NCBI RefSeq assembly: GCF_022846615.1
Contig: NZ_AP025637.1
Location: 3,931,001 to 3,995,000, forward strand
From: Roseomonas fluvialis
GTDB taxonomy: Bacteria > Pseudomonadota > Alphaproteobacteria > Acetobacterales > Acetobacteraceae
DNA length: 64,000 bases
Direction: 5' to 3'
The position numbers and the translations under genes were made by a program. How positions within the stretch are numbered: the first letter of the stretch is position 1; each line of letters opens with the position of its first letter. A model generated the notes under the pieces. That model was not told the DNA's origin and searched no databases. It saw only the letters and a program-made list of their open reading frames with translations. This document shows, piece after piece, positions 26,531-34,740 of this stretch.

Positions 26531-26786
26531 GCCCTCAGGCGCCGGGCGCCGGCATCCGCCGGCCTGGCTTGCGCGCCGAGCACTGGTGCGCAGGGGGCAG
26601 CTGATGGTCTGGGCGCGGTCGCGCCGTGCGCTCCCGGATCGCTGCGCGATCCGAGGCTTTGTTTGCCCTCAGGCGCCGGGCGTCGGCATACGGTGGCTTG
26701 GCTTGCGCGCCGTGCACTGGTGCGCAGGGGGCGGCTGATGGTCTGGGCGCGGTCGCGCCCTGCGCTCCCGGATCGCTGCGCGATCC
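26531..26786. repeat. tandem pair of a 134-bp period intergenic repeat
   Basis: Two copies, 26531-26652 and 26665-26786, both open with GCCCTCAGGCGCCGGGCG and close with GATCGCTGCGCGATCC, exactly 134 bp apart at both ends. A related single copy follows fabF (about 31266-31395). The array fills the space between TctC and the RES gene; I see no gene in it. Confidence 0.85.
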
Positions 26787-26814
26787 GTTGCGGGTTGCGC
26801 GGGAACGGCAGGCC

Positions 26815-27291
26815 TTATCCGAACAACCGACGGTCCCACCACACCGGGCGTGGCAGGTCGTGCTCGATGCGCGAGAAATCCGCGTGGTCGGGGTTGATCA
26901 CGACGTTCTCCTCCATCCGCGCCACCACCGATGGCACCAGCAGGACGGCGGAGCGTCCGTGCCGACGCCAGGCCGCACCCCAGGCCTGTGCCTCGGCTTC
27001 GTCCGCCGCGGCCCAGCCGGGGGCCATGGCGGGGTCGAAGGCCTCGTAGCTCACACCGGGCGGGACGCGGATCCGCACCGCGTGCTGGTTCGGCGGCAGC
27101 CGGCCCGCGCCATGCGCGAGCTTCTCGAGCATCGCGGTCGAATAGTTGCGCGCGGCGTAGATCACCGGCCCATCGGCCCGGTTCCAGCGCCCGGGGGCGA
27201 GTGCGGATCCGGTCGCGTCGAAGATCGGGAAGCGGCCCTGCGGATCCCCGATGCGCCAGCAGTCGAGGATGCGGTCGAGCCGCTGCGTCAC
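26815..27291 (-). CDS. RES-domain toxin (NAD+-degrading type)
   Basis: The 158-residue RES-domain protein contains the arginine motif APGRWNRAD, the IYAARNYSTAMLEKLAH segment with the conserved glutamate, and later the serine in LLVPSVVARMEENVVINPDH. Characterised RES toxins (MbcT and others) break down NAD+ by phosphorolysis or hydrolysis and fold like ADP-ribosyl transferases. It overlaps the antitoxin stop by 4 nt (ATGA), the usual order of antitoxin first. The length is as expected and the key residues look intact. Confidence 0.9.
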   Translation of the reverse strand: MTQRLDRILDCWRIGDPQGRFPIFDATGSALAPGRWNRADGPVIYAARNYSTAMLEKLAHGAGRLPPNQHAVRIRVPPGVSYEAFDPAMAPGWAAADEAEAQAWGAAWRRHGRSAVLLVPSVVARMEENVVINPDHADFSRIEHDLPRPVWWDRRLFG

Positions 27292-27719
27292 GCCGCCGTG
27301 CCGTACGCCAGCCGGCCGAGGATGCGTTCCACGATGCGCGCGCCGATGTCGGTCTCGATCGCGACATCGAGCGGCGTGCGGTCCTCGAGCATCGGGTGGC
27401 GGCGGCGCAGGAAGTCGCGCGCCTCGGCATCGCTGCCCCAGGCCTCGCGCGCCAGCGCGAAGACGCGGGCGACGCGGGCGATGCGGGCACTCTCCTCCGG
27501 CGACAGGCGCGCGGGCCGCGCCTTGGCACGCCGCGCCAGCGTGGCCTTGGGCACGAAGGCATAGCGCAGCGCGTCCTCGTCCGGCGCGACGGCGCGCATC
27601 AGGCGATCCAGTGCGGCGATCGGCAGCCCGGCCGCCACGCGTTCGGCGAGCGCGAGCGGACGGCCCGGCGGCGGTGCCAGGCCCAAAAGCGCGGTATCGT
27701 CGGCAAGGGCAAAGGACAT
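27288..27719 (-). CDS. Xre/MbcA/ParS-type antitoxin with DUF2384 domain
   Basis: The 143-residue partner of the RES toxin has an N-terminal helix-turn-helix-like part (ERVAAGLPIAALDRLMRAV, KATLARRAK) and a C-terminal DUF2384 toxin-binding domain (ESARIARVARVFALAREAWGS to VERILGRLAYG). The ATG at 27719 lies 6 bp from a 14-bp inverted repeat that includes the likely ribosome-binding site GGAG, so the protein probably represses its own operon. An upstream frame extension exists but would read through the operator and is rejected. Confidence 0.88.
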   Translation of the reverse strand: MSFALADDTALLGLAPPPGRPLALAERVAAGLPIAALDRLMRAVAPDEDALRYAFVPKATLARRAKARPARLSPEESARIARVARVFALAREAWGSDAEARDFLRRRHPMLEDRTPLDVAIETDIGARIVERILGRLAYGTAA

Positions 27720-27725
27720 GGGGGT

Positions 27726-27761
27726 GCTCCAGATGAGACGAAAGATGGTCTCACCTGGAGC
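27726..27761. promoter_or_regulatory. inverted-repeat operator of the RES/Xre operon
   Basis: The arms GCTCCAGATGAGAC (27726-27739) and GTCTCACCTGGAGC (27748-27761) are complementary at 13 of 14 positions around an 8-bp spacer. The site lies 6 bp before the antitoxin start and covers its Shine-Dalgarno sequence. The position and symmetry fit an autorepressor site. Confidence 0.72.
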
Positions 27762-27871
27762 GGAATGCAAGCGTGGCTTATGGGCCGTGCGACCTGCGTA
27801 TCGGCCCGTTCACGCACGCGGCGACCACCGCAGCGCGGACTGCGGCGGACGGCGCAGCCGCGACACCCGCG

Positions 27872-29458
27872 TCAGGTCTTGCGCACGTTCCAGAAGAACG
27901 GCACCGGGCTGGGCACGATGTCCACCACGTTGCGGCGGAACGCGGTCGGCTGCCACATCTGCCCGACCGTGACATAGGGCACCACCTCGAAGGCGCGCTT
28001 CTGCATCTCGACCGCGATGCGCATCTGGTCCGCTGGCGTCGCGGCCGCGAGGAACTGGTCGCGCAGCGCCTCGAGCGGCGCATCGGTCGGCCATCCGGCC
28101 CAGGCGTTCGCACCGTGGGTGCGCAGCGGCGCATGCAGAGCGGGGTTCGCGAGGTCCGGCCCCACCCACCAGGTATGGAAGATGGACCAGCCGCCCTGCG
28201 CAGGCGCGTTGCGATTTCCGCGACGCGTCAGCACGCTGCCCCAATCCGTCGCGACCAATTCCACGTTCATGCCAAGGCGCCGCAGCAGGTCGTGCGTGAC
28301 CAGCGACTGCGCGTGGTTCGCCGGAATGTCGGTCGGGCTGATGATGACGACCGGTTCGTTGGCATAGCCGGCTTCGCGCAGCATGGCGCGGGCTCGGTCG
28401 AGGTTGCCGCCGATCGCCTCGACCCCCTCGGTGCTGGCCAGCGGCGTGCCGCAGGCGAAGAAGGCCTTGCACTCGCGGAAGTAGCGGTCGTTGCCCACCA
28501 CGGCCTGGAGGTAGTCGGCCTGGCTCACGGCCATCTGGACCGCCCGGCGAATGGCCGGGTTGTTGAAGGGCGCGTGCAGATGGTTGAAGCGCAGCATCAG
28601 GATGGAGCCGACCGGGTCGATCTGCTCGATGCGGATGTCGCGCGAACGGGCCATCAGCGGCAGCAGGTCGAAGGCGGGCTGTTCGTACCAGTCGACCTCG
28701 CCGGTCTGCAGCGCCGCCGCCGCCGTGGCCGGGTCGGGGATGATGCGCCATTCGACGCGGTCGATGTTCACCCGCTTGCCGCCGGCGGCCGACGACGCCG
28801 GTTCGTTGCGCGGCACGTAGCCGGCGAACTTCTCGTAGACCGCCTGGCTGCCGGGCACCCACTGGTCGCGCACGAATCGGAAGGGGCCGGAGCCGACCGC
28901 CTCGGGCACCGGGGTGTTCGGATCGAGGCTCGCGTGCCGCTGGTGCATGATGAAGGGCACCTGCGAGGACAGCTTGCCGATCGCGTCGATCAGCAGCGGG
29001 AAGGGCCGCGACAGCGTGATGCGGAAGGTTCGGTCATCGACCGCGGTCATGTCCGCCACCGCGGCCATCAGGGTCTGGCCGAAGCTGTCGCGTGCGCCCC
29101 AGCGGCGCAGCGAGGGGATGACGTCCTGCGCGCGGACCGGTTCGTTGTCGTGAAAGCGCAGGCCTTCGCGCAGGCGAAAGGTCCAGACCAGGTCGGTGCC
29201 CGAACCCTCCCAGGATTCGACCATCTGCGGGCGGATGCGGAACTCGGCATCGGTCGCGAACAGCGTGTCGTAGACCATGTAGCCGTGGTTGCGCACGATG
29301 TAGCCCGTGGTCCCCACCGGGTCGATCGACGCCAGGTTGGAATGCGGGATGAAGCGCAGCGCGTTGCGGGCTGCACCCTGCGCGAGGGCGGGGGCGGCAA
29401 GCCCGGCCGGCAGCAGCGCGGCGGTGCCGGCGGCGAGGACGGAACGGCGGGTGGTCAT
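27872..29458 (-). CDS. ABC transporter solute-binding protein, family 5 (peptide/opine type)
   Basis: The 528-residue periplasmic protein has a Tat-like signal (TRRSVLAAGTAALLPAGLAAPALAQ) followed by the SBP_bac_5 fold: LRFIPHSNLASIDPV, YDTLFATD, the long middle MVESWEGSGTDLVWTFRLREGLRFHDNEPV (residues about 75-105) and FNNPAIRRAVQMAV. Members bind di- or oligopeptides, nickel, opines or glycosides; no permease or ATPase gene is adjacent, so the ligand is unknown. A strong AAGGAGG precedes the ATG at 29458. It is divergent from acpP, with 245 bp between the starts. Confidence 0.92.
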   Translation of the reverse strand: MTTRRSVLAAGTAALLPAGLAAPALAQGAARNALRFIPHSNLASIDPVGTTGYIVRNHGYMVYDTLFATDAEFRIRPQMVESWEGSGTDLVWTFRLREGLRFHDNEPVRAQDVIPSLRRWGARDSFGQTLMAAVADMTAVDDRTFRITLSRPFPLLIDAIGKLSSQVPFIMHQRHASLDPNTPVPEAVGSGPFRFVRDQWVPGSQAVYEKFAGYVPRNEPASSAAGGKRVNIDRVEWRIIPDPATAAAALQTGEVDWYEQPAFDLLPLMARSRDIRIEQIDPVGSILMLRFNHLHAPFNNPAIRRAVQMAVSQADYLQAVVGNDRYFRECKAFFACGTPLASTEGVEAIGGNLDRARAMLREAGYANEPVVIISPTDIPANHAQSLVTHDLLRRLGMNVELVATDWGSVLTRRGNRNAPAQGGWSIFHTWWVGPDLANPALHAPLRTHGANAWAGWPTDAPLEALRDQFLAAATPADQMRIAVEMQKRAFEVVPYVTVGQMWQPTAFRRNVVDIVPSPVPFFWNVRKT

Positions 29459-29703
29459 GGTCCGGGAGCCTCCTTGTTCTGGTGTTGCCGGATGGCTACA
29501 TGCGGCCGCCCCGGCGCCTGGGCAAGCGGCGGCGGGACCCCGCCCCTTGACCGGGGAGGCCATGAGCGCCTAGGCCCCGCGGCGCTTCCATGATAAGCGC
29601 CGGGCTCCGCGGGGGGCCGGGGCGCGAGTCCGGCCCGGCCGGGCGGAGCGCAGACGGCATTCAGGCACGGGCCAGGCCCGGCAGAACGGAGAGAGTAAAC
29701 GCG

Positions 29704-29943
29704 ATGAGCGACACCGCCGAGAAGGTGAAGAAGATCGTCGTCGAGCACCTCGGCGTCGAGGAGGCGAAGGTGACCCCGGAAGCCTCGTTCATCGACGACC
29801 TGGGCGCCGACAGCCTCGACACGGTCGAGCTGGTCATGGCCTTCGAGGAGGCCTTCGGCGTCGAGATCCCGGACGATGCGGCGGAAAAGATCACCACCGT
29901 GAAGGACGCGATCGACTACATCGAGAAGCAGAAGGGCGAGTAA
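29704..29943 (+). CDS. acpP: acyl carrier protein
   Basis: The 79-residue acidic protein has the phosphopantetheine attachment serine in [16 protein letters not shown] (Ser 37) and the usual four-helix layout ending [10 protein letters not shown]. It carries growing acyl chains in fatty-acid synthesis. GGAGAGAG lies about 8 nt before the ATG. A weak TTGACC (29547-29552) with a CTAGGC-like box 17 bp downstream might be its promoter, but this is only suggestive. fabF follows after 29 bp. Confidence 0.97.
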   Translation: MSDTAEKVKKIVVEHLGVEEAKVTPEASFIDDLGADSLDTVELVMAFEEAFGVEIPDDAAEKITTVKDAIDYIEKQKGE

Positions 29944-29972
29944 CGCCCAGACTTGGTTGGGGGGTAGCGCGC

Positions 29973-31256
29973 GTGTTCCAGAACGGTTTCCAGCCGCGAC
30001 GGGTTGTCGTGACCGGCATGGGCATCGCCTGCCCGCTCGGCCTCGGGGTCGAGCATGTCTGGACGCGGATGCTGGCCGGACAGTCCGGCATCGGCAGCAT
30101 CCAGTCCTTCGATACTTCCGCCCTGCCGGCGCGCATCGCGGGGCAGATCCCCGCGGGCGTGCGGGCCGAGGGCGGGCTCGACATCAACGAATGGATCCCA
30201 ATCAAGGATCAGAAGAAGATGGACCGCTTCATCCAGTTCGCGCTGGTTGCGGCGGGCGAGGCGGTCGAGGATTCCGGCTGGGTGCCGCCGGACGAGGAAA
30301 GCCGCTGCCGCACCGGGGTGATGATCGGATCGGGCATCGGCGGGCTCGAGACCATCCACGAAGCGGCGATGCTGGCGGTGAACGGGAAGTCGAAGCGCAT
30401 CTCGCCCTTCTTCATTCCGTCCGCACTGATCAACCTCGCTTCCGGCCAGGTATCGATCAAGTACGGCTTCAAGGGTCCGAACCATTCCGTGGTGACCGCC
30501 TGCGCCACCGGCGTGCATGCGCTGGGCGACGCGGCGCGCCTGATCGCGCTGGGCGATGCCGACGTGATGGTGGCCGGCGGTGCGGAAGCCGCCGTGTGCG
30601 AACTGGGTGTCGCCGGCTTCTGCGCTGCGCGCGCGCTGTCCACCGGCTTCAACGACACGCCCACCGCGGCATCGCGCCCCTGGGACGAGGGCCGCGACGG
30701 CTTCGTCATGGGCGAGGGTGCCGGAGTGCTGGTGCTCGAGGAATTCGAACACGCCAAGGCGCGCGGGGCCAAGATCTACGCCGAGGTGATCGGTTACGGC
30801 ATGTCGGGTGATGCCTACCACATCACCGCCCCGGCCGAGGGCCACGAGGGCGCCTTCCGCGCCATGAAGGCCGCGCTGGCCTCGGCGAAGGTCACGCCGG
30901 CCGAGGTGCAGTACGTGAACGCGCACGGCACTTCGACCCCGCTCGGCGACGACCTGGAGTTGGAAGCCGTGGAGCGCCTGTGGGGCGATGCGGCGAAGGG
31001 CCTGGCGATGTCCTCCACCAAGTCGGCGGTGGGGCACCTGCTGGGCGCGGCGGGCGCGGTGGAGGGGATCTTCTCGATCCTCGCGATCCGCGACAATGTT
31101 GCCCCGCCCACGCTGAACCTGGAGAAGCCTTCGCGCGAGAGTGCCATCGACCGCGTGGCGCTGCAGGCGCAGCCGCGGAAGATCGACGTGGCGCTGTCGA
31201 ATTCCTTCGGGTTCGGCGGTACCAACGCCAGCATCGTGTTCAGGGCTGCGCCCTGA
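29973..31256 (+). CDS. fabF: beta-ketoacyl-ACP synthase II
   Basis: The 427-residue condensing enzyme starts at a GTG with GGGGGG upstream. The nucleophile is Cys 177 in VTACATGVHALG. The catalytic histidines lie in VNAHGTSTPLGD and STKSAVGHLLGAAG, and the glycine-rich C-terminal loop NSFGFGGTNAS is intact. It extends acyl-ACP with malonyl-ACP, including the 16:1 to 18:1 step. The acpP-fabF-mltG order is conserved in alphaproteobacteria. The repeat-rich 252 bp after it separate it from mltG. Confidence 0.96.
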   Translation: MFQNGFQPRRVVVTGMGIACPLGLGVEHVWTRMLAGQSGIGSIQSFDTSALPARIAGQIPAGVRAEGGLDINEWIPIKDQKKMDRFIQFALVAAGEAVEDSGWVPPDEESRCRTGVMIGSGIGGLETIHEAAMLAVNGKSKRISPFFIPSALINLASGQVSIKYGFKGPNHSVVTACATGVHALGDAARLIALGDADVMVAGGAEAAVCELGVAGFCAARALSTGFNDTPTAASRPWDEGRDGFVMGEGAGVLVLEEFEHAKARGAKIYAEVIGYGMSGDAYHITAPAEGHEGAFRAMKAALASAKVTPAEVQYVNAHGTSTPLGDDLELEAVERLWGDAAKGLAMSSTKSAVGHLLGAAGAVEGIFSILAIRDNVAPPTLNLEKPSRESAIDRVALQAQPRKIDVALSNSFGFGGTNASIVFRAAP

Positions 31257-31265
31257 GTTTTTGCG

Positions 31266-31395
31266 CCACCCTCAGGCGGCGGGCGCCGGCCATCCGGCCG
31301 GCTTGCCTTCGCGCCACGCACTGGCGCGCCCGGGGCGACTGATGCTCCGGGCGCGGTCACGCAGGCACGCCCCCGGATCGCCGCACGCCGCGACC
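31266..31395. repeat. single copy of the CCCTCAGGCG intergenic repeat
   Basis: It starts a few bases after the fabF stop, following a T-run, with CCCTCAGGCGGCGGGCGCCGG. It matches the tandem copies at 26531-26786 in several blocks (GCACTGG, GGGCGCGGTC, CCCGGATCG). Confidence 0.7.
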
Positions 31396-31440
31396 CGTCT
31401 CGTGTCGGTCCCGCATGACCTTCCACGCGCCCTTTTTCCC

Positions 31441-31499
31441 GCGGTCCAGGGGGCCGTAGCCCCCTGGCGGGGAGGTCCGGAGGGGCGGTGCCCCTCCGG
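31441..31499 (+). repeat. bipartite GC hairpin repeat, copy 3
   Basis: The first stem is CCAGGGGGC/GCCCCCTGG with a CGTA loop (31446-31467). The second is a 10-bp perfect stem, CCGGAGGGGC/GCCCCTCCGG, with a GGT loop (31477-31499), ending 9 nt before the mltG ATG. Confidence 0.85.
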
Positions 31500-31508
31500 T
31501 GCGCGCGC

Positions 31509-32471
31509 ATGAAGCGCTTGATCACGCTCGTGCTGATGCTGGCCGTCCTCGCCGGCGGTGCCGGCTTCGCCTGGCACACCTACACGGCCCCCGGCCCGCT
31601 CGCCGAGCCCACCCAGGTCGTCATCCCGCGCGGCGGCACCGAACGCATCGCCGGCGCGCTGCTCGAACGTGGCGTGATCCGCGACCCTCGCGCCTTCGCC
31701 CTCGCCGCCTGGCTGACCCGCGGCGACGGCCCGTTGCGCGCGGCCGAATTCGCCTTCCCCGTCGGTGCGTCGCTCGATGAGGTGCTGCGCATCCTGCGCG
31801 AGGCGCGCCCCGTGCAGCGCCGCCTGACCATCGCCGAGGGCCTGACCGCCCACCAGATCCGCGCCCTGCTCGAGCGCACCGAGGGCCTGACGGGCGAGGC
31901 CCCCGCCTTCGCCGAGGGCGACATCCTGCCCGAGACCTACGCCTTCGAATGGGGCGAGACCCGTGCCGCCATCATCCGCCGCGCCGATGCCGCGATGGAC
32001 CGCGCCCTGACGGAGGCCTGGGCCGCGCGCGCGCCCGACCTGCCGCTGGCCTCGGCGCGCGAGGCGCTGGTGCTGGCGTCGATCGTCGAGCGCGAGACGG
32101 GCAAGCCAGAGGAACGCGCGCGCGTCGCCGGCGTGTTCGTCAACCGCCTGCGGCGCGGCATGCCGCTGCAATCCGATCCGACCGTGGCCTATGCCGCGAC
32201 GGCTGGCGCGCCGATGGACCGCCCGATCAGCCGGGCCGACCTCGACCGCGAGCACCCTTTCAACACCTACCGCATCCGCGGCCTGCCGCCGGGGCCGATC
32301 GCGAGTCCCGGGCGCGCCGCGCTGCAGGCCGTCACGCGCCCCGAAGCGACCGACTTCCTCTACTTCGTGGCCGATGGCACGGGCGGGCATGCCTTCTCCC
32401 GCACGCTCGAGGAGCACAACCGCGCGGTGGCTCGCTGGCGCGAGATCGAGCGCCAGCGCGGCGCGCGCTGA
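31509..32471 (+). CDS. mltG: endolytic murein transglycosylase MltG
   Basis: The 320-residue protein has one N-terminal membrane helix (LITLVLMLAVLAGGAGFAW), a LysM-like segment (TQVVIPRGGTERIAGALLERGVI) and the YceG catalytic domain with the glutamate in ASIVERETGKPEER. The substrate-binding RRGMPLQSDPTVAYA and YRIRGLPPGPIASPG are intact. MltG cuts nascent glycan strands in the inner membrane and so sets strand length. ATG 31509 starts just before the membrane helix. No free Shine-Dalgarno is seen; the only purine-rich stretch is held in the hairpin upstream. Confidence 0.94.
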   Translation: MKRLITLVLMLAVLAGGAGFAWHTYTAPGPLAEPTQVVIPRGGTERIAGALLERGVIRDPRAFALAAWLTRGDGPLRAAEFAFPVGASLDEVLRILREARPVQRRLTIAEGLTAHQIRALLERTEGLTGEAPAFAEGDILPETYAFEWGETRAAIIRRADAAMDRALTEAWAARAPDLPLASAREALVLASIVERETGKPEERARVAGVFVNRLRRGMPLQSDPTVAYAATAGAPMDRPISRADLDREHPFNTYRIRGLPPGPIASPGRAALQAVTRPEATDFLYFVADGTGGHAFSRTLEEHNRAVARWREIERQRGAR

Positions 32472-32496
32472 TCGGCGAGACGGAACGTCGCCCTGA

Positions 32497-33312
32497 TCAG
32501 CGCGACGGCGCCTCGCGCGCCGGCAGCACGCTGTCCGTGCGCCCCATCAGCCGGTACGCCACCAGGCCGATCCACTCCCGGAAGGCCCATTCGAACTGGC
32601 CAAGCCGTTCGGGGAAGGGCGCGTCGTACCAGGATTGCCAGGTGGTGCCGGTGCGGTAGTTGACCGGCCAGGGCACGATGCCGCGCCAGCCAGCCGCGCG
32701 GAACACCGCGACTGACCGTGGCATATGCGATGCGGACGTCACCAGCAGCCAGGTCTGGTCCGGGCGCGGGTTGAGCAGCCGGTAGGTCAGGACCGCGTTC
32801 TCGTGCGTGTTGCGCGCCGCATCCTCATAGACGACACGATCGGGTGGGATGCCCATGGCGGTCCAAAGCTCGCGCGCGACATCGGCCTCGGTCATCGCGC
32901 CATGCACGAAGGACCCCTGCCCGCCGCTGAAGACCAGGCGGGCGTTCGGGTAGCGGCGCGCCAGGATCACGCCTTCCGTCATGCGTTCGGCCGCGCCGTT
33001 CAGCGACGGGATGCGGCGCGCCTCGGTGATGTTCTGGTCCACCGCGCCGCCCAGCACAATGATGCCGTCCACATGCGCGGGCGCTTCTGCAGGCCGCGCG
33101 AAGCGGTTCTCGAGCGGCAGCAACATCCACTGGTGCACCGGTGTCGCGACCAGCATCAGGAAGAAGCCGAGGCTCGCGAGGATCAACCACCGGCCCAATC
33201 GCCGCCCGCGCCAGACCATGACCAGCCCGACGAACCCGACGATCAGGGCGAAGTGGCCCGGGCGCGCGGGGAACCAGAGGATCTTGGAGAGCGCGAAAAG
33301 AAAGTCCTGCAT
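32497..33312 (-). CDS. YdcF family protein (DUF218), envelope-associated
   Basis: The 271-residue protein has two N-terminal membrane helices (FALIVGFVGLVMVW and WLILASLGFFLMLVATPVHQW) and a DUF218 domain (about residues 80-230) with IIVLGGAVD, RLVFSGGQGS, DAARNTHENAVLTYRLL and LLVTSASHMPRSVAVFRAAGW. E. coli SanA/ElyC relatives act in envelope integrity and peptidoglycan or lipid-carrier handling; the exact reaction is unknown. It converges on mltG, with 25 bp between the stops. Confidence 0.87.
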   Translation of the reverse strand: MQDFLFALSKILWFPARPGHFALIVGFVGLVMVWRGRRLGRWLILASLGFFLMLVATPVHQWMLLPLENRFARPAEAPAHVDGIIVLGGAVDQNITEARRIPSLNGAAERMTEGVILARRYPNARLVFSGGQGSFVHGAMTEADVARELWTAMGIPPDRVVYEDAARNTHENAVLTYRLLNPRPDQTWLLVTSASHMPRSVAVFRAAGWRGIVPWPVNYRTGTTWQSWYDAPFPERLGQFEWAFREWIGLVAYRLMGRTDSVLPAREAPSR

Positions 33313-33356
33313 GGCCGTGCCGTGTCAGCCCAACCGATGGCGCAATCGTGGCGCGG

Positions 33357-33488
33357 TCACGCCGCGGGCGGGGCAGGTGGGCGGCCATCCCCGAAGAAAC
33401 GCGCGACGTGCTTCGGCTCCTCGTCGGCCGGCGCGTGGTTCACGTGCTTGGCCGGCGCCACCGCGGGAATGAGTGCGTCACAGGCCAT
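33357..33488 (-). CDS. 43-residue small protein, unknown function
   Basis: The small frame reads MACDALIPAVAPAKHVNHAP and continues ADEEPKHVARFFGDGRPPAPPAA to a TGA. GGAGG lies 5 nt before the ATG. About 80 % of third codon positions are G or C, as in the local genes. The peptide is proline/alanine rich with two histidines and has no membrane segment. It lies between ydcF and the sulfotransferase-like gene on the same strand. No family recognised. Confidence 0.5.
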   Translation of the reverse strand: MACDALIPAVAPAKHVNHAPADEEPKHVARFFGDGRPPAPPAA

Positions 33489-33551
33489 CTGCGCCTCCGA
33501 TGCGTGCAAGGCTACCGAACCAGCCAAGCCCGCGTCCAGCGCGCGCGCCGT

Positions 33552-34709
33552 TCACGCCGCCGTGCCCAGCGACCAGTTCTGCGTCGCGAAGGACTGGCGC
33601 TGCCCATCGCCCGAAGGCGGGATGACCTCGAGGAAGCTCGCCACGCGCGGCACCTGGATCTGCAGGCGGATGTCCTCGCCAAGTTCGGGCGGCAGGGTGA
33701 AGGACAGCGCCATGATCGGTCCCTCGCCGACCGGCGCGATGCGCGCGGGCAGACGCTTTGTGCCGTCGGCCGGATAGAGGTTGATGCCTTCGTGGCGGAA
33801 GCCGATGAGCGCCGGGACCTCGAAGCACAGGCGCACCTGGTCCGGGCTGCGACGCACCCGCAGGTCCGAGATCGCCGAGGGACCGGCCCACCATTCCGCG
33901 GTGCCGTCGCCGCGCATCGCGCGCGCGTACCAGCCGCGTCCGAGCCAGATGCCGTGCCCCTTCCCGTCCGAGAAGGCGCAGGAGGCATGAAGCTCGTCAG
34001 GCGGCGGCGCCGCGGCGTTCGCCACCGCCGCGCGCCAGGCGTCGTAGCGCTGCTGCGCCATCGACCAGAGCGCGTAGTCGAGGGACAGGCGATGCGGGTT
34101 CTCCCGCACGAAGGCGGTGACCTCGTCATCCTGTTCGGCGGCTTGCGCGACATTCACGCGCAGGCCACCGGGCACCGCAGGGCGCCCGGTCTCGATCGGC
34201 CACCAGCGGCAGAAATCGTCGATCTGCTCAGTGGGCACGAGCCAGCGCACGCGGCGCGCCGCTGCGCCCAGACGTTGGAGTATCCAAAGGTCGCGACCGT
34301 CGCGGTAGTAGCCGAGGTCGCGGTTCTCGAAGACCTTCACCAGGCTGTCGGCCTGTACGTTGAACAGGTGCTCCCCGTAGTGCTGCGCGAAGCGGCGGAA
34401 GCCCAGCCCGCGCGCCGGCGCATGCAGGCGCAACCGGGGTTCGCGCAGGATATGCGCGAACAGCGAACGCACATGCGTGACCGGATCGCGCACCGTGCAG
34501 ATGATATCCACCGCGGGATCCAGGCCGCGCAGGACTCCGACGCCGGCATGGCCCTCGACGAAATCGTGCTTGCGCAGCAGGTCGCGCAGGTGGCTCTGGT
34601 TGCGGATATCCGCCTGCAGGATCCAGCTGCGGTCGCGCGGGAAGGCGGCGGACAGCCGCGTGGCCAGGGTCTGGCCGCCGGTCTTGGGGATGTGAAGGTA
34701 GTAGATCAT
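33552..34709 (-). CDS. sulfotransferase-like protein with a C-terminal beta-rich domain
   Basis: The 385-residue protein starts MIYYLHIPKTGGQTLATRL, the 5' phosphosulfate-binding loop signature of the sulfotransferase family 2 fold. The ICTVRDPVTHVRSLFAH segment near residue 75 matches the 3' phosphate-binding region. The last 120 residues (EWWAGPSAISDLRVRR onward) look beta-rich and are not part of the fold; I do not recognise them. The sulfate acceptor is unknown; surface sugars are common targets. GAGG lies close upstream of the ATG. The FkbM methyltransferase gene sits 31 bp upstream on the same strand. Confidence 0.72.
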   Translation of the reverse strand: MIYYLHIPKTGGQTLATRLSAAFPRDRSWILQADIRNQSHLRDLLRKHDFVEGHAGVGVLRGLDPAVDIICTVRDPVTHVRSLFAHILREPRLRLHAPARGLGFRRFAQHYGEHLFNVQADSLVKVFENRDLGYYRDGRDLWILQRLGAAARRVRWLVPTEQIDDFCRWWPIETGRPAVPGGLRVNVAQAAEQDDEVTAFVRENPHRLSLDYALWSMAQQRYDAWRAAVANAAAPPPDELHASCAFSDGKGHGIWLGRGWYARAMRGDGTAEWWAGPSAISDLRVRRSPDQVRLCFEVPALIGFRHEGINLYPADGTKRLPARIAPVGEGPIMALSFTLPPELGEDIRLQIQVPRVASFLEVIPPSGDGQRQSFATQNWSLGTAA

Positions 34710-34740
34710 CGTGACCTCGCCGCCGGTCGGACCCGCGCGC

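Noticed and set aside
27716..27770. Longer start for the Xre antitoxin
   Set aside because: The extension would translate through the operator; ATG 27719 starts at the conserved N-terminus and has GGAG upstream.
29547..29575. acpP promoter (TTGACC and a CTAGGC-like box)
   Set aside because: Only the -35-like part is convincing; the -10 match is too poor to list as a feature.
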